Counted from the first letter of the stretch, positions 39,325-48,133 are shown. The stretch: 64,000 nucleotides of DNA from Streptomyces sp. YS415 (GCF_023544665.1 NZ_JAMJFL010000012.1:124001-188000); one strand, 5' to 3'. Notes: generated by a model not told the origin, from the sequence alone. Program-made: numbers and translations.

Positions 39325-40278
39325 TCAGAATCCGAGCTTGCGCAGCTGCTTCGGGTCGCGCTGCCAGTCCTTGGCGACCTTGACGTGCAGGTCGAGGAAG
39401 ACGGGGGTCCCCAGCAGCGCCTCGATCTGCTTGCGGGACTTGATGCCGACGTCCTTCAGGCGCTTGCCCTTGGGGCCGATGATGATGCCCTTCTGGCTGG
39501 GGCGCTCGATGTAGACGAAGGCGTGGATGTCCAGGAGCGGCTTGTCGGCGGGGCGGTCCTCGCGGGGGAGCATCTCCTCCACCACCACGGCGATGGAGTG
39601 CGGCAGCTCGTCGCGGACGCCCTCCAGGGCCGCCTCGCGGATCAGCTCCGCGATCATGACCTGCTCGGGCTCGTCGGTGAGGTCGCCCTCGGGGTAGAGG
39701 GGCGGGCCCTCGGGCAGCATCGGGACCAGCAGGTCCGCCAGCAGGTCGACCTGCTTGTTCGCGGTCGCCGACACCGGGACGATCTCGGCCCACTCGATGC
39801 CCAGCTCCTTGCCGAGCTGGTCGATCGCGATCAGCTGCTCGGCGAGCGCCTTGGAGTCGACCAGGTCCGTCTTCGTGACGATGGCGACCTTCGGCGACTT
39901 CTTGATCGCCCCGAGCTCCTTGGCGATGAAGCGGTCACCGGGGCCGATCTTCTCGTTCGCCGGCAGGCAGAAGCCGATCACGTCGACCTCGGCCCAGGTC
40001 GTCCGGACCACGTCGTTCAGCCGCTCGCCGAGCAGGGTGCGCGGCTTGTGCAGGCCGGGGGTGTCCACCAGGATCAACTGGGCGTCCGGGCGGTGCACGA
40101 TCCCCCGGACGGTGTGCCGGGTCGTCTGCGGCTGGTCGGCGGTGATGGCCACCTTCTGCCCGACCAAAGCGTTCGTGAGGGTGGACTTGCCCGCGTTGGG
40201 GCGGCCGACGAAGCAGGCGAAGCCGGCCCTGTGGCGGGCCTCGGCCGGCTCTTCGGAAAACTGGGTACGAACGCTCAT
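39325..40278 (-). CDS. era: GTPase Era
   Basis: Ribosome-assembly GTPase that binds the 3' end of 16S rRNA. G1 is GRPNAGKSTL (about residue 27), G2 near ADQPQTTRHTV, G3 DTPGL, G4 TKTD, and the C-terminal KH domain includes VYIERPSQKGIIIGPKGKRL. 317 residues. The ATG at 40278 has GGGAG at a suitable distance; the in-frame ATG three codons earlier does not. Its C-terminal stop lies seven bases from the convergent GH1 stop. Confidence 0.96.
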   Translation of the reverse strand: MSVRTQFSEEPAEARHRAGFACFVGRPNAGKSTLTNALVGQKVAITADQPQTTRHTVRGIVHRPDAQLILVDTPGLHKPRTLLGERLNDVVRTTWAEVDVIGFCLPANEKIGPGDRFIAKELGAIKKSPKVAIVTKTDLVDSKALAEQLIAIDQLGKELGIEWAEIVPVSATANKQVDLLADLLVPMLPEGPPLYPEGDLTDEPEQVMIAELIREAALEGVRDELPHSIAVVVEEMLPREDRPADKPLLDIHAFVYIERPSQKGIIIGPKGKRLKDVGIKSRKQIEALLGTPVFLDLHVKVAKDWQRDPKQLRKLGF

Positions 40279-40448
40279 GGGGCCCATTCTCCCTGATCCA
40301 CGGAGCCCCGCCGCACAGACGTCCGTCCCGCGCCGGGCAACGGGCCCGCCGGGGCCTTACGGCGCGTGCCCGGAGCGCATACGATCACGGCTCCCGGGGC
40401 GGGGCGCCCCGGCCGGCAGCTCCGCTCTCCTCCCCAGAAGGCCACGGC

Positions 40449-40787
40449 ATGAAGCTCATCACCGCGATCGTCAAGCCCTACCGCCTCGACGAGGTGAAGT
40501 CGGCGCTGCAGGAGCTCGGTGCGCACGGACTGACCGTGACCGAGGCGAGCGGCTACGGCCGGCAGCGCGGCCACACCGAGGTGTACCGAGGCGCCGAGTA
40601 CCAGGTCGACCTGGTGCCCAAGGTGCGGATCGAGGTGGTCGTGGAGGACGCCGACTGCGACGCCGTGATCGACGCGATCGTGAAGGCCGCGCACACCGGC
40701 AAGATCGGCGACGGCAAGGTGTGGGCGCTGCCCGTGGAGACCGTCGTACGGGTCCGGACGGGCGAGCGCGGCCCCGACGCGCTCTGA
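40449..40787 (+). CDS. PII-family nitrogen regulatory protein (GlnB/GlnK-like)
   Basis: A 112-residue trimeric signalling protein. The T-loop is intact (GYGRQRGHTEVYRGAEY), with the tyrosine that is modified in PII proteins, and the B- and C-loop motifs (KIGDGKVWALPVE, RVRTGERGPDAL) that bind ATP and 2-oxoglutarate are conserved. It is divergent from era and has no amtB or glnD beside it, unlike the usual actinobacterial glnK. It may therefore be a second PII. The gap before it contains a strong GC hairpin (CCGGGGCG ... CGCCCCGG near 40397-40415), possibly in the leader. Confidence 0.92.
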   Translation: MKLITAIVKPYRLDEVKSALQELGAHGLTVTEASGYGRQRGHTEVYRGAEYQVDLVPKVRIEVVVEDADCDAVIDAIVKAAHTGKIGDGKVWALPVETVVRVRTGERGPDAL

Positions 40788-40808
40788 GGAACCGCGCCCG
40801 CCCGGAAC

Positions 40809-40825
40809 CCGGACGGTCCGTCCGG
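40809..40825. terminator. Compact hairpin between convergent PII and deaminase-like genes
   Basis: CCGGACGG T CCGTCCGG, nearly without loop, fills the 39-base gap between two convergent stops. Confidence 0.45.
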
Positions 40826-40826
40826 A

Positions 40827-41180
40827 CTACTCCGCGGGGACGGTCCGCCGCACCGCGCCGTCGGTCCCGGCGAGCAGCACCGGCGTACCCGCCCCGCCCA
40901 GGTCCCGTACCGCCGCGAGATCCTCGGCCGCCGCGCTCTCCGCCTCCGTCACCACGGCCGCCGCCTCCAGCGACTTCGCCCCGGACGCCACGGCCATCGC
41001 CACCGCCGTGCGCAGCGCGCTCAGCTTCAGCGAGTCCAGCTCCACGGACCCGGCGGCATACGTCCGTCCCGTCTCGTCGCGTACGGCAGCGCCCTCGGGC
41101 ACGCCGTTGCGGGCCCGCGCGGAACGGGCCAGGGTGACGATCTTGCGGTCCTCGGGGTCAAGCGCGTTGCTCTCGGTCAT
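40827..41180 (-). CDS. Cytidine-deaminase-like protein lacking zinc ligands
   Basis: A 117-residue protein whose body (GAAVRDETGRTYAAGSVELD then SLKLSALRTAVAMAVASGAK) follows the cytidine deaminase fold. The entire sequence has no cysteine and no histidine, so the zinc ligands (C/HAE and PCxxC) and the catalytic centre are absent; deaminase activity is very unlikely. It is the last gene of a coupled run (ATGA overlap with the MmcQ/YjbR gene). It may be a binding or structural relic; the fold assignment is by pattern and less certain than the absence of ligands. Confidence 0.75.
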   Translation of the reverse strand: MTESNALDPEDRKIVTLARSARARNGVPEGAAVRDETGRTYAAGSVELDSLKLSALRTAVAMAVASGAKSLEAAAVVTEAESAAAEDLAAVRDLGGAGTPVLLAGTDGAVRRTVPAE

Positions 41181-41563
41181 GCCCCGAGCATACGAAGTGC
41201 CCGCCAGGGCCGGTCCAGGCGGAGCCGCTCGGCGCGCGGGAGTCCGGCGACGACAAGGTCGTAGGAGTCCTCGACGAGCTCGCGGACCAGGCGGTCGGGC
41301 AGGCCGCCGTCGACGGTGACGGTGTTCCAGTGGCGCTTGTTCATGTGATAGCCGGGGACGACCAGCCCCGGATGCTCCTCGCGCAGCCGGACCGCGTCCT
41401 CGGGGTCGCACTTGAGGTTGACCGTCAGGGGCCGCGCGTCCAGGTTCGTCAGCGCGAACAGCTTGCCGAGGACCTTGAAGACGGAGGTCTCCGGGTTGAA
41501 CGGGAAGTCCTCCACGACGGCGTTGAAGGACAGGCACAGGGCGCGCAGCTCCTCGGAGGTCAC
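41177..41563 (-). CDS. MmcQ/YjbR family protein
   Basis: A 128-residue CyaY-like-fold protein. The family signature is seen in LCLSFNAVVEDFPFNPETSV, the central VNLKCDPEDAVRLREEHPGL and YHMNKRHWNTVTVDG. It is often described as DNA-binding, but the molecular role is not established. It overlaps both neighbours by 4 bases (ATGA), so it is translated with the CBS protein and the deaminase-like protein. Confidence 0.9.
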   Translation of the reverse strand: MTSEELRALCLSFNAVVEDFPFNPETSVFKVLGKLFALTNLDARPLTVNLKCDPEDAVRLREEHPGLVVPGYHMNKRHWNTVTVDGGLPDRLVRELVEDSYDLVVAGLPRAERLRLDRPWRALRMLGA

Positions 41564-42858
41564 TCGTCCTCCTCGCCTTCCTTCGCGGCGCCCACCGGCT
41601 CCACCAGCACGGTCACGATCTTGTTCCGGCGGCCTGCGGCAGCCTCCGCCGTCAGCCGCAGCTCCCGGTCGTCGGGGAGCTTGACGACGGCCGAGGCACC
41701 GGCGATCGGGACCCGGCCCAGCGCCTTGGCGAGGAGACCGCCGACCGTCTCCACGTCCTCGTCGTCGTACTCGTCCAGGCCGTACAGCTCGCCGAGGTCG
41801 GTGATGTCCAGGCGGGCGGTGACCCGGTAGCGGTCCTCGCCCAGGTCCTCCACCGGCGGGAGCTCCCGGTCGTACTCGTCGGTGATCTCGCCGACGATCT
41901 CCTCCAGGATGTCCTCGATGGTGACGATGCCCGCGGTGCCGCCGTACTCGTCGATGACGACGGCGACGTGGTTGCGGTCCTGCTGCATCTCGCGCAGCAG
42001 GTCACCGGCGTTCTTGGTGTCGGGCACGAAGGCGGCGGGACGCATCGCGGTCGACACCAGCTCGCTCTCCGCCTCCCGGCTGATGTGCGTCTTGCGGGCG
42101 AGGTCCTTGAGGTACACCATCCCGACGATGTCGTCCTCGCTCTCCCCGGTGACCGGGATGCGCGAGAAGCCGGACCTGAGCGCGAGGGTCAGGGCCTGCC
42201 GGATGGTCTTGTAGCGCTCGATGACGATCAGGTCGGTGCGCGGCACCATGACCTCGCGCACGAGGGTGTCGCCGAGCTCGAAGACGGAGTGCACCATCCG
42301 GCGCTCGTCGTCCTCGATCAGGGACTCCTTCTCCGCGAGGTCGACCAGCGCGCGCAGCTCGGCCTCGGAGGCGAAGGGGCCCCGGCGGAAGCCCTTGCCG
42401 GGGGTGAGGGCGTTGCCGAGGAGGATCAGCAGGGACGGGATCGGGCCCATGATCCGGGCGAGCGGCAGCAGCACGTACGCCGCCGCCGTCGCGGTGTTCA
42501 GCGGGTGCTGGCGGCCGATGGTCCGGGGGGAGACGCCGACGGCGACGTACGACACCAGGACCATGACCGCTATCGCCACCAGCAGCGCCTCGGTGGTGCT
42601 GGAGAACTCCTGGAGGCAGGCGTACGTGACCATCGCCGCCGCGGCCATCTCGCAGGCCACGCGGACCAGCAGCGCCACGTTCAGATAGCGCGTCGGGTCG
42701 GCGGCGATCTGCGCGAGCTTCGCGCTGCCGCGCCGTCCCGAGCGGGCGGCCTCCTCGGCTCGGAAGCTGGAGACGCGCGCCAGGCCCGCCTCCGCGCAGG
42801 CGGCGAGCCAGGCGACCACGACCAGCGCGATCGCCCCGAGGACGAGTTGCGCACTCAT
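41560..42858 (-). CDS. CNNM/CBS-domain membrane protein (HlyC/CorC family)
   Basis: A 432-residue protein: an N-terminal DUF21 membrane domain with three to four helices (LVLGAIALVVVAWLAACAEA, VACEMAAAAMVTYACL, VLLPLARIMGPIPSLLILLG), then two CBS domains (REVMVPRTDLIVIERYKTIR and LREMQQDRNHVAVVIDEYGG) and a C-terminal CorC_HlyC transporter-associated domain. Related proteins handle magnesium or cobalt efflux. It follows ybeY with an ATGA overlap, an arrangement shared by many bacteria. The in-frame region upstream of ATG 42858 is shadow sequence within ybeY. Confidence 0.92.
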   Translation of the reverse strand: MSAQLVLGAIALVVVAWLAACAEAGLARVSSFRAEEAARSGRRGSAKLAQIAADPTRYLNVALLVRVACEMAAAAMVTYACLQEFSSTTEALLVAIAVMVLVSYVAVGVSPRTIGRQHPLNTATAAAYVLLPLARIMGPIPSLLILLGNALTPGKGFRRGPFASEAELRALVDLAEKESLIEDDERRMVHSVFELGDTLVREVMVPRTDLIVIERYKTIRQALTLALRSGFSRIPVTGESEDDIVGMVYLKDLARKTHISREAESELVSTAMRPAAFVPDTKNAGDLLREMQQDRNHVAVVIDEYGGTAGIVTIEDILEEIVGEITDEYDRELPPVEDLGEDRYRVTARLDITDLGELYGLDEYDDEDVETVGGLLAKALGRVPIAGASAVVKLPDDRELRLTAEAAAGRRNKIVTVLVEPVGAAKEGEEDE

Positions 42859-43352
42859 GAGACGGTCGGAGCCGGGGAGGGACCGGTCAGGCCCTTCTCC
42901 GCGCGCCAGCCGTCCACGATCGCCGCCTGCAGTCCGAACATCTCGGCCTTCTCGTCGGGTTCCTCGTGGTCGTAACCGAGCAGGTGCAGCACGCCATGGA
43001 CGGTGAGCAACTGGAGCTCCTCGTCCATGGAGTGCTGCGTCGGCGCTTCCTCGCCCTGCTTCTTGGCGACCTCGGGACAGAGCACGATGTCGCCGAGCAG
43101 GCCCTGCGGGGGCTCGTCGTCGTCCTTGGACGGCGGCCGGAGCTCGTCCATCGGGAAGGACATGACATCCGTCGGCCCGGGCAGGTCCATCCACTGGATG
43201 TGCAGCTGCTCCATGGCGTCGGCGTCCACGACGATCACCGAGAGCTCGGAGAGCGGGTGGATGCGCATCCGGGCGAGCGCGTAGCGGGCGATGTCGAGGA
43301 TCGCCTGCTCGTCGACCTCGGTTCCGGACTCGTTGTTGACGTCGATCGACAT
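42855..43352 (-). CDS. ybeY: Endoribonuclease YbeY (16S rRNA maturation)
   Basis: Single-strand endoribonuclease for 16S rRNA 3'-end maturation and ribosome quality control. The metal-binding HGVLHLLGYDH (H-x3-H-x5-H) is at about residue 117, preceded by MEQLHIQWMDLPGPTDVMSF. 165 residues. It lies 12 bases after phoH on the same strand and overlaps the next gene, the conserved phoH-ybeY-corC order. The C-terminal tail after the active site is somewhat extended. Confidence 0.95.
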   Translation of the reverse strand: MSIDVNNESGTEVDEQAILDIARYALARMRIHPLSELSVIVVDADAMEQLHIQWMDLPGPTDVMSFPMDELRPPSKDDDEPPQGLLGDIVLCPEVAKKQGEEAPTQHSMDEELQLLTVHGVLHLLGYDHEEPDEKAEMFGLQAAIVDGWRAEKGLTGPSPAPTVS

Positions 43353-43364
43353 GGTCGTGCTGGT

Positions 43365-44438
43365 CTACTTCCCCTGGGAGCCCTTGGCAGCCGACTTCGA
43401 CCGGCCCTTGTGCGTGCCGTTCTCGGTGCCGTGCTTGCTGTCGTACAACTCGTACGCGTCGACGATACGGCCGACCAGCTTGTGCCGGACGACGTCCTGG
43501 GACGACAGCCGGGCGAAGTGGACGTCGTCGACGCCCTCCAGGATGTCCTGCACCTGCCGCAGACCGGACTTGGTGCCGGACGGCAGGTCGACCTGGGTCA
43601 CGTCACCGGTGATGACGATCTTCGAGTCGAAGCCGAGGCGGGTGAGGAACATCTTCATCTGCTCGGGGCTCGTGTTCTGGGCCTCGTCCAGGATGATGAA
43701 GGCGTCGTTGAGGGTACGGCCGCGCATGTAGGCCAGCGGCGCGACCTCGATGGTCCCGGCGGCCATGAGCCGCGGGATGGAGTCGGGGTCGAGCATGTCG
43801 TGCAGCGCGTCGTACAGCGGGCGCAGGTAGGGGTCGATCTTCTCGTACAGGGTGCCCGGCAGGAAGCCGAGCCGCTCGCCCGCCTCCACCGCGGGGCGGG
43901 TCAGGATGATGCGGTTGACCTGCTTGGACTGCAGCGCCTGGACCGCCTTGGCCATGGCGAGGTAGGTCTTGCCGGTACCGGCGGGGCCGATGCCGAAGAC
44001 GATCGTGTGCTTGTCGATCGCGTCGACGTACCGCTTCTGGTTGAGGGTCTTCGGGCGGATCGTGCGTCCGCGCGAGGAGAGGATGTTCTGGGTGAGCACC
44101 TCGGCCGGGGTCTCGGGGGTCCCCTCGCCGTTCTCGCTCGCCCGGAGCATGGCGATCGAGCGTTCCACTGCGTCCTCCGTCATCGGCTGTCCGGTGCGGA
44201 GCACCAGCATCATCTCGTCGAACATGCGCTGGACCAGGGCGACTTCACGGGCCGCGCCGACCGCGCTGATCTCATTGCCCCGGACATGGATGTCGACCGC
44301 CGGGAAGGCCTTCTCGATCACACGCAGGAGGGAGTCCCCGGACCCCAGCACGGTCACCATGGGGTGCTGGGCGGGGACGGTGAACTCTGCTCTCGCCTGC
44401 CCCTGCGCGGGTGTATGAGCTGTGGGTGTCTGAGTCAT
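43365..44438 (-). CDS. phoH: PhoH family ATPase
   Basis: A 357-residue ATPase/helicase-like protein of RNA metabolism. Walker A is FGIGPAGTGKTYLAMAKAVQ (about residue 148), followed by RIILTRPAVEAGERLGFLPG, and Walker B DAFIILDEAQNTSP. The N-terminal KH-like portion (VDIHVRGNEISAVGAAREVA) is present. It leads the phoH-ybeY-CBS operon. The Shine-Dalgarno is poor. The 115-base gap in front of it contains a repeated GTAGGCCTT element but nothing I can assign. Confidence 0.95.
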   Translation of the reverse strand: MTQTPTAHTPAQGQARAEFTVPAQHPMVTVLGSGDSLLRVIEKAFPAVDIHVRGNEISAVGAAREVALVQRMFDEMMLVLRTGQPMTEDAVERSIAMLRASENGEGTPETPAEVLTQNILSSRGRTIRPKTLNQKRYVDAIDKHTIVFGIGPAGTGKTYLAMAKAVQALQSKQVNRIILTRPAVEAGERLGFLPGTLYEKIDPYLRPLYDALHDMLDPDSIPRLMAAGTIEVAPLAYMRGRTLNDAFIILDEAQNTSPEQMKMFLTRLGFDSKIVITGDVTQVDLPSGTKSGLRQVQDILEGVDDVHFARLSSQDVVRHKLVGRIVDAYELYDSKHGTENGTHKGRSKSAAKGSQGK

Positions 44439-44553
44439 GGGCCGGCTCTGTAGGCCTTGCTCGTCCTCCTCGAAACGGTGCGTCCGCCACAGGGGCGGCC
44501 TGGCGATTCCAGGGTACGCCGCACGACTGACAAGCCCGTAGGCCTTTTCCCGC

Positions 44554-45699
44554 TCAGGCGGAGCGGCCGAAGCCGATCGTCGGGACCGCGCGGCGCAGCG
44601 GCCAGGGGCGGGCCGGGTCCGTGGGGACCAGGCCGGCGAGGAAGGCGTAGCGGCGCAGTGCCGCCGGGTCCTGGTCGTCGTAGGACTGGATCCTGCGCCA
44701 CCAGGCGCCGATCTCGGCCCAGCCGGGGGCGGACAGGGAGCCGCCGAACTCCTGCACGGAGAGGGCCGCGGTCAGGCCCGCGAAGGCGAGGCGGTCGGCG
44801 AGCGGCCAGTCGGCGAGGGTGCCGGTGACGAAGCCGGCCACGAAGACGTCCCCGGCGCCGGTGGGGTCGAGGGCCTCCACGGCGATGGCCGGGACCTCGG
44901 CGCTCTCGCCGGTGCGCCGGTCCACGGCGTAGGCGCCCTCGGCGCCGAGGGTGACCACGGCGAGCGGTACGTGCGCGGTGAGGGCGTGGGCCGCGGCGCG
45001 CGGGCAGGTGGCGCCGGTGTAGCGCATGGCCTCCTCGGCGTTCGGCAGGAACGCCTCGCAGTGGGCGAGGTCGGTGAGCCCGGCGAGGTCCCAGGCGCCG
45101 GTCTCGTCCCAGCCGACGTCGGCGAAGATCCGGGTGCCCTTGGCGGCGGCCTGGGCGATCCAGGGGGCGCTCCTTCCCGGTTCCAGGGAGGCGACGGCGG
45201 CACGCGCGCGTGGGGGGCAGTCGGGGGCGGGCTCCTCCGGGGGCGGTTCGTGGCCGTGGGAGACCATCGTGCGTTCGCCCTCGTAGGCCATGGAGACGGT
45301 CACCGGGGAGTGCCAGCCGGGGACGGAGCGCGAGGAGGTGAGGTCGATGCCCTCGCCCTGCTCCAGGGCGTCCCAGCAGTACTCGCCGTAGTGGTCGTCG
45401 CCGAAGGCCGCGGCGAGGGAGGTGCGCAGGCCGAGGCGGGCCAGGGCGGTGGCCATGTTGGCGACGCCGCCGGGGCTCGAGCCCATGCCGCGGGCCCAGG
45501 ACTCGGTCCCGCGCACCGGGGCGGAGTCGAGCCCGGTGAAGATGATGTCCAGGAAGACGGTGCCCGTGAGGTACACGTCCCAGGGCGGATCGGCGGGGGT
45601 GCGCAGCGCGGCCAGGGGGTCGACCTGGGCCGGGCACTGCGGCCTCCCGGCGACGGCGGAGGAGGGTCCCTTTCCGGTGGACGCGGCGGACGCGATCAC
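44554..45699 (-). CDS. PfkB-family carbohydrate kinase
   Basis: A 381-residue ribokinase-fold sugar kinase. The first signature is SSPGGVANMATALARLGL (about residue 72) and the second, with the catalytic Asp, is EALDPTGAGDVFVAGFVTG (about residue 282). The N-terminus is extended by about 40 residues compared with typical members. Substrate unknown; the neighbouring genes degrade glucarate, so a KDG-like or other sugar acid is possible but the 160-base gap argues against a single operon. GTG start with AGGGAG upstream. Confidence 0.88.
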   Translation of the reverse strand: MIASAASTGKGPSSAVAGRPQCPAQVDPLAALRTPADPPWDVYLTGTVFLDIIFTGLDSAPVRGTESWARGMGSSPGGVANMATALARLGLRTSLAAAFGDDHYGEYCWDALEQGEGIDLTSSRSVPGWHSPVTVSMAYEGERTMVSHGHEPPPEEPAPDCPPRARAAVASLEPGRSAPWIAQAAAKGTRIFADVGWDETGAWDLAGLTDLAHCEAFLPNAEEAMRYTGATCPRAAAHALTAHVPLAVVTLGAEGAYAVDRRTGESAEVPAIAVEALDPTGAGDVFVAGFVTGTLADWPLADRLAFAGLTAALSVQEFGGSLSAPGWAEIGAWWRRIQSYDDQDPAALRRYAFLAGLVPTDPARPWPLRRAVPTIGFGRSA

Positions 45700-45859
45700 G
45701 GTGCGCTCCCTGACGTGGTGCGGATCAGGCCAGTGTGCACCACCCCACTGACAACGCGCCGCCGCGCGCCCCGGCCCCGCCGCTCGTGCCGGGCCGTCCC
45801 GGGCCCGGCGGCTCCTCCGGCGGGCCGGCACCGGGCGCGACCTCGCGGGAGGCCCCGGG

Positions 45860-47149
45860 CTACCAGCGGGGGACGGCCGGGGTGACCCAGTCGGGGTCGG
45901 CGACCCGCATCGCCGCCGCGTCGTCGCGCTCCCGCAGGGTGCCGTCGTCATCCAGCCACCGCTGGTGCAGGAACCGCAGCCTGTCGCGGTCGAGTTCGAC
46001 ACCGAGGCCGGGCTCGTCGGGGACGGCGACCTTGCCGTCCTCGAACCGCAGCCGCTCGGTGAGCACGTCCTCCGCCTGCCAGGGGTAGTGGGAGTCGCAG
46101 GCGTGGTGCAGGTTCGGGACGGTGGCCGCGACGTGGGTCATCGCGGCCAGGGAGATCCCCAGGTGGGTGTTGGAGTGCATGGACACCCCGACGCCGAAGG
46201 TGCGGCAGATCGCGGCGAGCTGTTGGGTGTTGCGCAGCCCGCCCCAGTAGTGGTGGTCGGAGAGCACGACCTGCACGGCGTCCCGGGCGAACGCCTCCTT
46301 GATCTCGGCGAACGTCGTCACGCACATGTTGGTGGCGAGCGGCACCCCGGTCCCGGCGGCCACCTCGGCCATGGCCGGGGTGCCGAGCGCGGGATCCTCC
46401 AGGTACTCCAGGACGTCCGCCAGTTCCTCCGCCACCTTCAGCGAGGTCTCCACCGACCAGGCGCCGTTGGGGTCGAGCCGCAGCGGATGCCCCGGGAACG
46501 CCTCCGCGAGCGCCCGCACGGCGGCGATCTCCTCGTCCGGCGGGAACACCCCGCCCTTGAGCTTGAACGACGTGAACCCGTACCGCTGCGTGAACGTGCG
46601 CGCCTGCGCGACAACGCCCGCCGGGTCCACGGCGGCGCCCCAGTCGTCCCGCTCCGCCGCCACGCCCGCCGGGTGCTCGGCCCAGCGGTAGAACAGGTAC
46701 GCGCTGTACTCGACGGCGTCGCGCACCTTGCCGCCGAGCAGCGCGTGCACCGGCAGGCCGAGCGCCTTGCCGAGCGCGTCCAGACACGCCACCTCGAAGC
46801 CGGAGACCACGGACAGCCGCAGCTTGTCGGCGGTCTGGACGCCGCGCAGTCCGCCCACGTCGACCTGGTCCGAGACCCGGGAGCCGTCGACCACGACGTC
46901 CTCGGCGAGGGTGAACAGGCCGTTCAGATCGCTGACCGGCCGGCCGATCAGCTTCGCGGCGAAGGGCCGCGCCAGCTCCAGGTACTTGGTGTCGCCGTAG
47001 GTCTCCCCCACCCCGGTGATGCCGTCCGCGGTCACGACCTCCACGATCAGCCGGGGCGTGTAGGGCTGGTGGACGCCCTGGGTGTTGAGCAGGGGCGGGT
47101 CGGCGACGAGGATCGGCGTCAGCCGGACATCGGTGACGGTGAGGTTCAC
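45860..47149 (-). CDS. gudD: Glucarate dehydratase (enolase superfamily)
   Basis: Dehydrates D-glucarate to 5-dehydro-4-deoxy-D-glucarate. 429 residues. Enolase-superfamily residues are visible: the KxK-type base in FTSFKLKGGV (about residue 197), metal ligands beginning with LRLDPNGAWS, and the opposite His in GVSMHSNTHLGIS. The N-terminal capping domain has PPLLNTQGVHQPYTPRLIVE, typical of glucarate dehydratases. The GTG overlaps the stop of the KDG-dehydratase gene (GTGA), so the two consecutive pathway enzymes are coupled. Confidence 0.9.
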   Translation of the reverse strand: MNLTVTDVRLTPILVADPPLLNTQGVHQPYTPRLIVEVVTADGITGVGETYGDTKYLELARPFAAKLIGRPVSDLNGLFTLAEDVVVDGSRVSDQVDVGGLRGVQTADKLRLSVVSGFEVACLDALGKALGLPVHALLGGKVRDAVEYSAYLFYRWAEHPAGVAAERDDWGAAVDPAGVVAQARTFTQRYGFTSFKLKGGVFPPDEEIAAVRALAEAFPGHPLRLDPNGAWSVETSLKVAEELADVLEYLEDPALGTPAMAEVAAGTGVPLATNMCVTTFAEIKEAFARDAVQVVLSDHHYWGGLRNTQQLAAICRTFGVGVSMHSNTHLGISLAAMTHVAATVPNLHHACDSHYPWQAEDVLTERLRFEDGKVAVPDEPGLGVELDRDRLRFLHQRWLDDDGTLRERDDAAAMRVADPDWVTPAVPRW

Positions 47150-48093
47150 AGCGCGGCTCCTACGAGGTCCAGTCCGGTGGCGAGCAGGGCTTCCAGATCG
47201 GCGAGGTCGGCGTCGGAGGGGTCCGTGAGCGGGGCGCGCACCGGTCCCACCGGGCTCCCCCGCAGTCGTGCCGCCGCCTTCACCAGGGACACGGCGTAGC
47301 CGGGCACCCGGTCGCGGAGTTCGACGAACGGGACGTAGAAGTCGCGCAGCAGCCGCTCCACCGTCTTGTCGTCGCCGTCGCGCAGGGCGGCGAAGAAGTG
47401 GTTGGCGATCTCGGGCGCGAAGGCGTGCACGGCGGAGGAGTAGGCGGGGACGCCGACGGCGGCGTAGGCGCGGGCCTGGATCTCGGCGGTGGCGGCGCCG
47501 TTGAAGAACAGGAAGCCCTCGGGGGCGGCGAGCGTGAGGCGCTGGAGCCGGTCGAGGTCGCAGTGGCCGTCCTTGAGCCCGACGACGTTGGGGAGGGCCG
47601 CGATCCGGCGCAGCGAGCCGGCGCTGAAGGCGACCTGTCCGCGCTGGTAGGCGATGAGCGGCAGCGAGGTGGCCGAGGCGATCCGCTCCAGCTGCCGCAC
47701 CAGCCCTTCCTCCGGGGCGGCGACCAGGTAGTGCGGCAGGACGAGCAGGGCGTCGGCGCCCGCCTCCTCCGCGATGCGCGCGAACCGTACGGCCTGGGCC
47801 CAGCCGTAGCCGATGCCCGCGACGACGGGCAGCCTCCCGGCCGCCTCCTGAACCGTGACGGTGACGACCGTGCGGTACTCGTCCTCGTCCAGTGAGAAGA
47901 ACTCGCCGGTGCCGCAGGCGGGGAAGACCGCGCCGGGCCGGGCGGCGAGCCGCTCGGCGACATGGGTGCGCAGGCCGTCGGGGTCGAGGGTGCCGTCGTC
48001 GTGGAAGCTCGTCAGCGGGAAGGACAGCACCCCGCCCGCCATGCCGTCCCGCAGCCGCCGTACGGCCGTATCGGTGTCGAGGGCCACGGTCAT
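47146..48093 (-). CDS. kdgD: 5-dehydro-4-deoxyglucarate dehydratase
   Basis: Takes the product of glucarate dehydratase to 2-oxoglutarate semialdehyde (EC 4.2.1.41). 315 residues of the DapA superfamily: GTGEFFSLDEDEY loop, catalytic Tyr in PLIAYQRGQVAF, Schiff-base Lys in VVGLKDGHCDLDR. The ATG at 48093 has GGGGAG upstream; an in-frame ATG nine codons earlier has none. First gene of the pair. The next enzyme, a semialdehyde dehydrogenase, is not in the window. Confidence 0.88.
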   Translation of the reverse strand: MTVALDTDTAVRRLRDGMAGGVLSFPLTSFHDDGTLDPDGLRTHVAERLAARPGAVFPACGTGEFFSLDEDEYRTVVTVTVQEAAGRLPVVAGIGYGWAQAVRFARIAEEAGADALLVLPHYLVAAPEEGLVRQLERIASATSLPLIAYQRGQVAFSAGSLRRIAALPNVVGLKDGHCDLDRLQRLTLAAPEGFLFFNGAATAEIQARAYAAVGVPAYSSAVHAFAPEIANHFFAALRDGDDKTVERLLRDFYVPFVELRDRVPGYAVSLVKAAARLRGSPVGPVRAPLTDPSDADLADLEALLATGLDLVGAAL

Positions 48094-48115
48094 CCATCTC
48101 CCCACGCAGGCGGTA

Positions 48116-48133
48116 TCCATATATGTAGATGGA
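48116..48133. promoter_or_regulatory. AT-rich imperfect palindrome before kdgD-gudD
   Basis: TCCAT - ATATGTAG - ATGGA, in an unusually AT-rich pocket 23-40 bases upstream of the kdgD start. It may hold the -10 element or a GntR-type operator. The rest of the 282-base divergent region up to the MFS gene shows no other clear feature. Confidence 0.35.
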
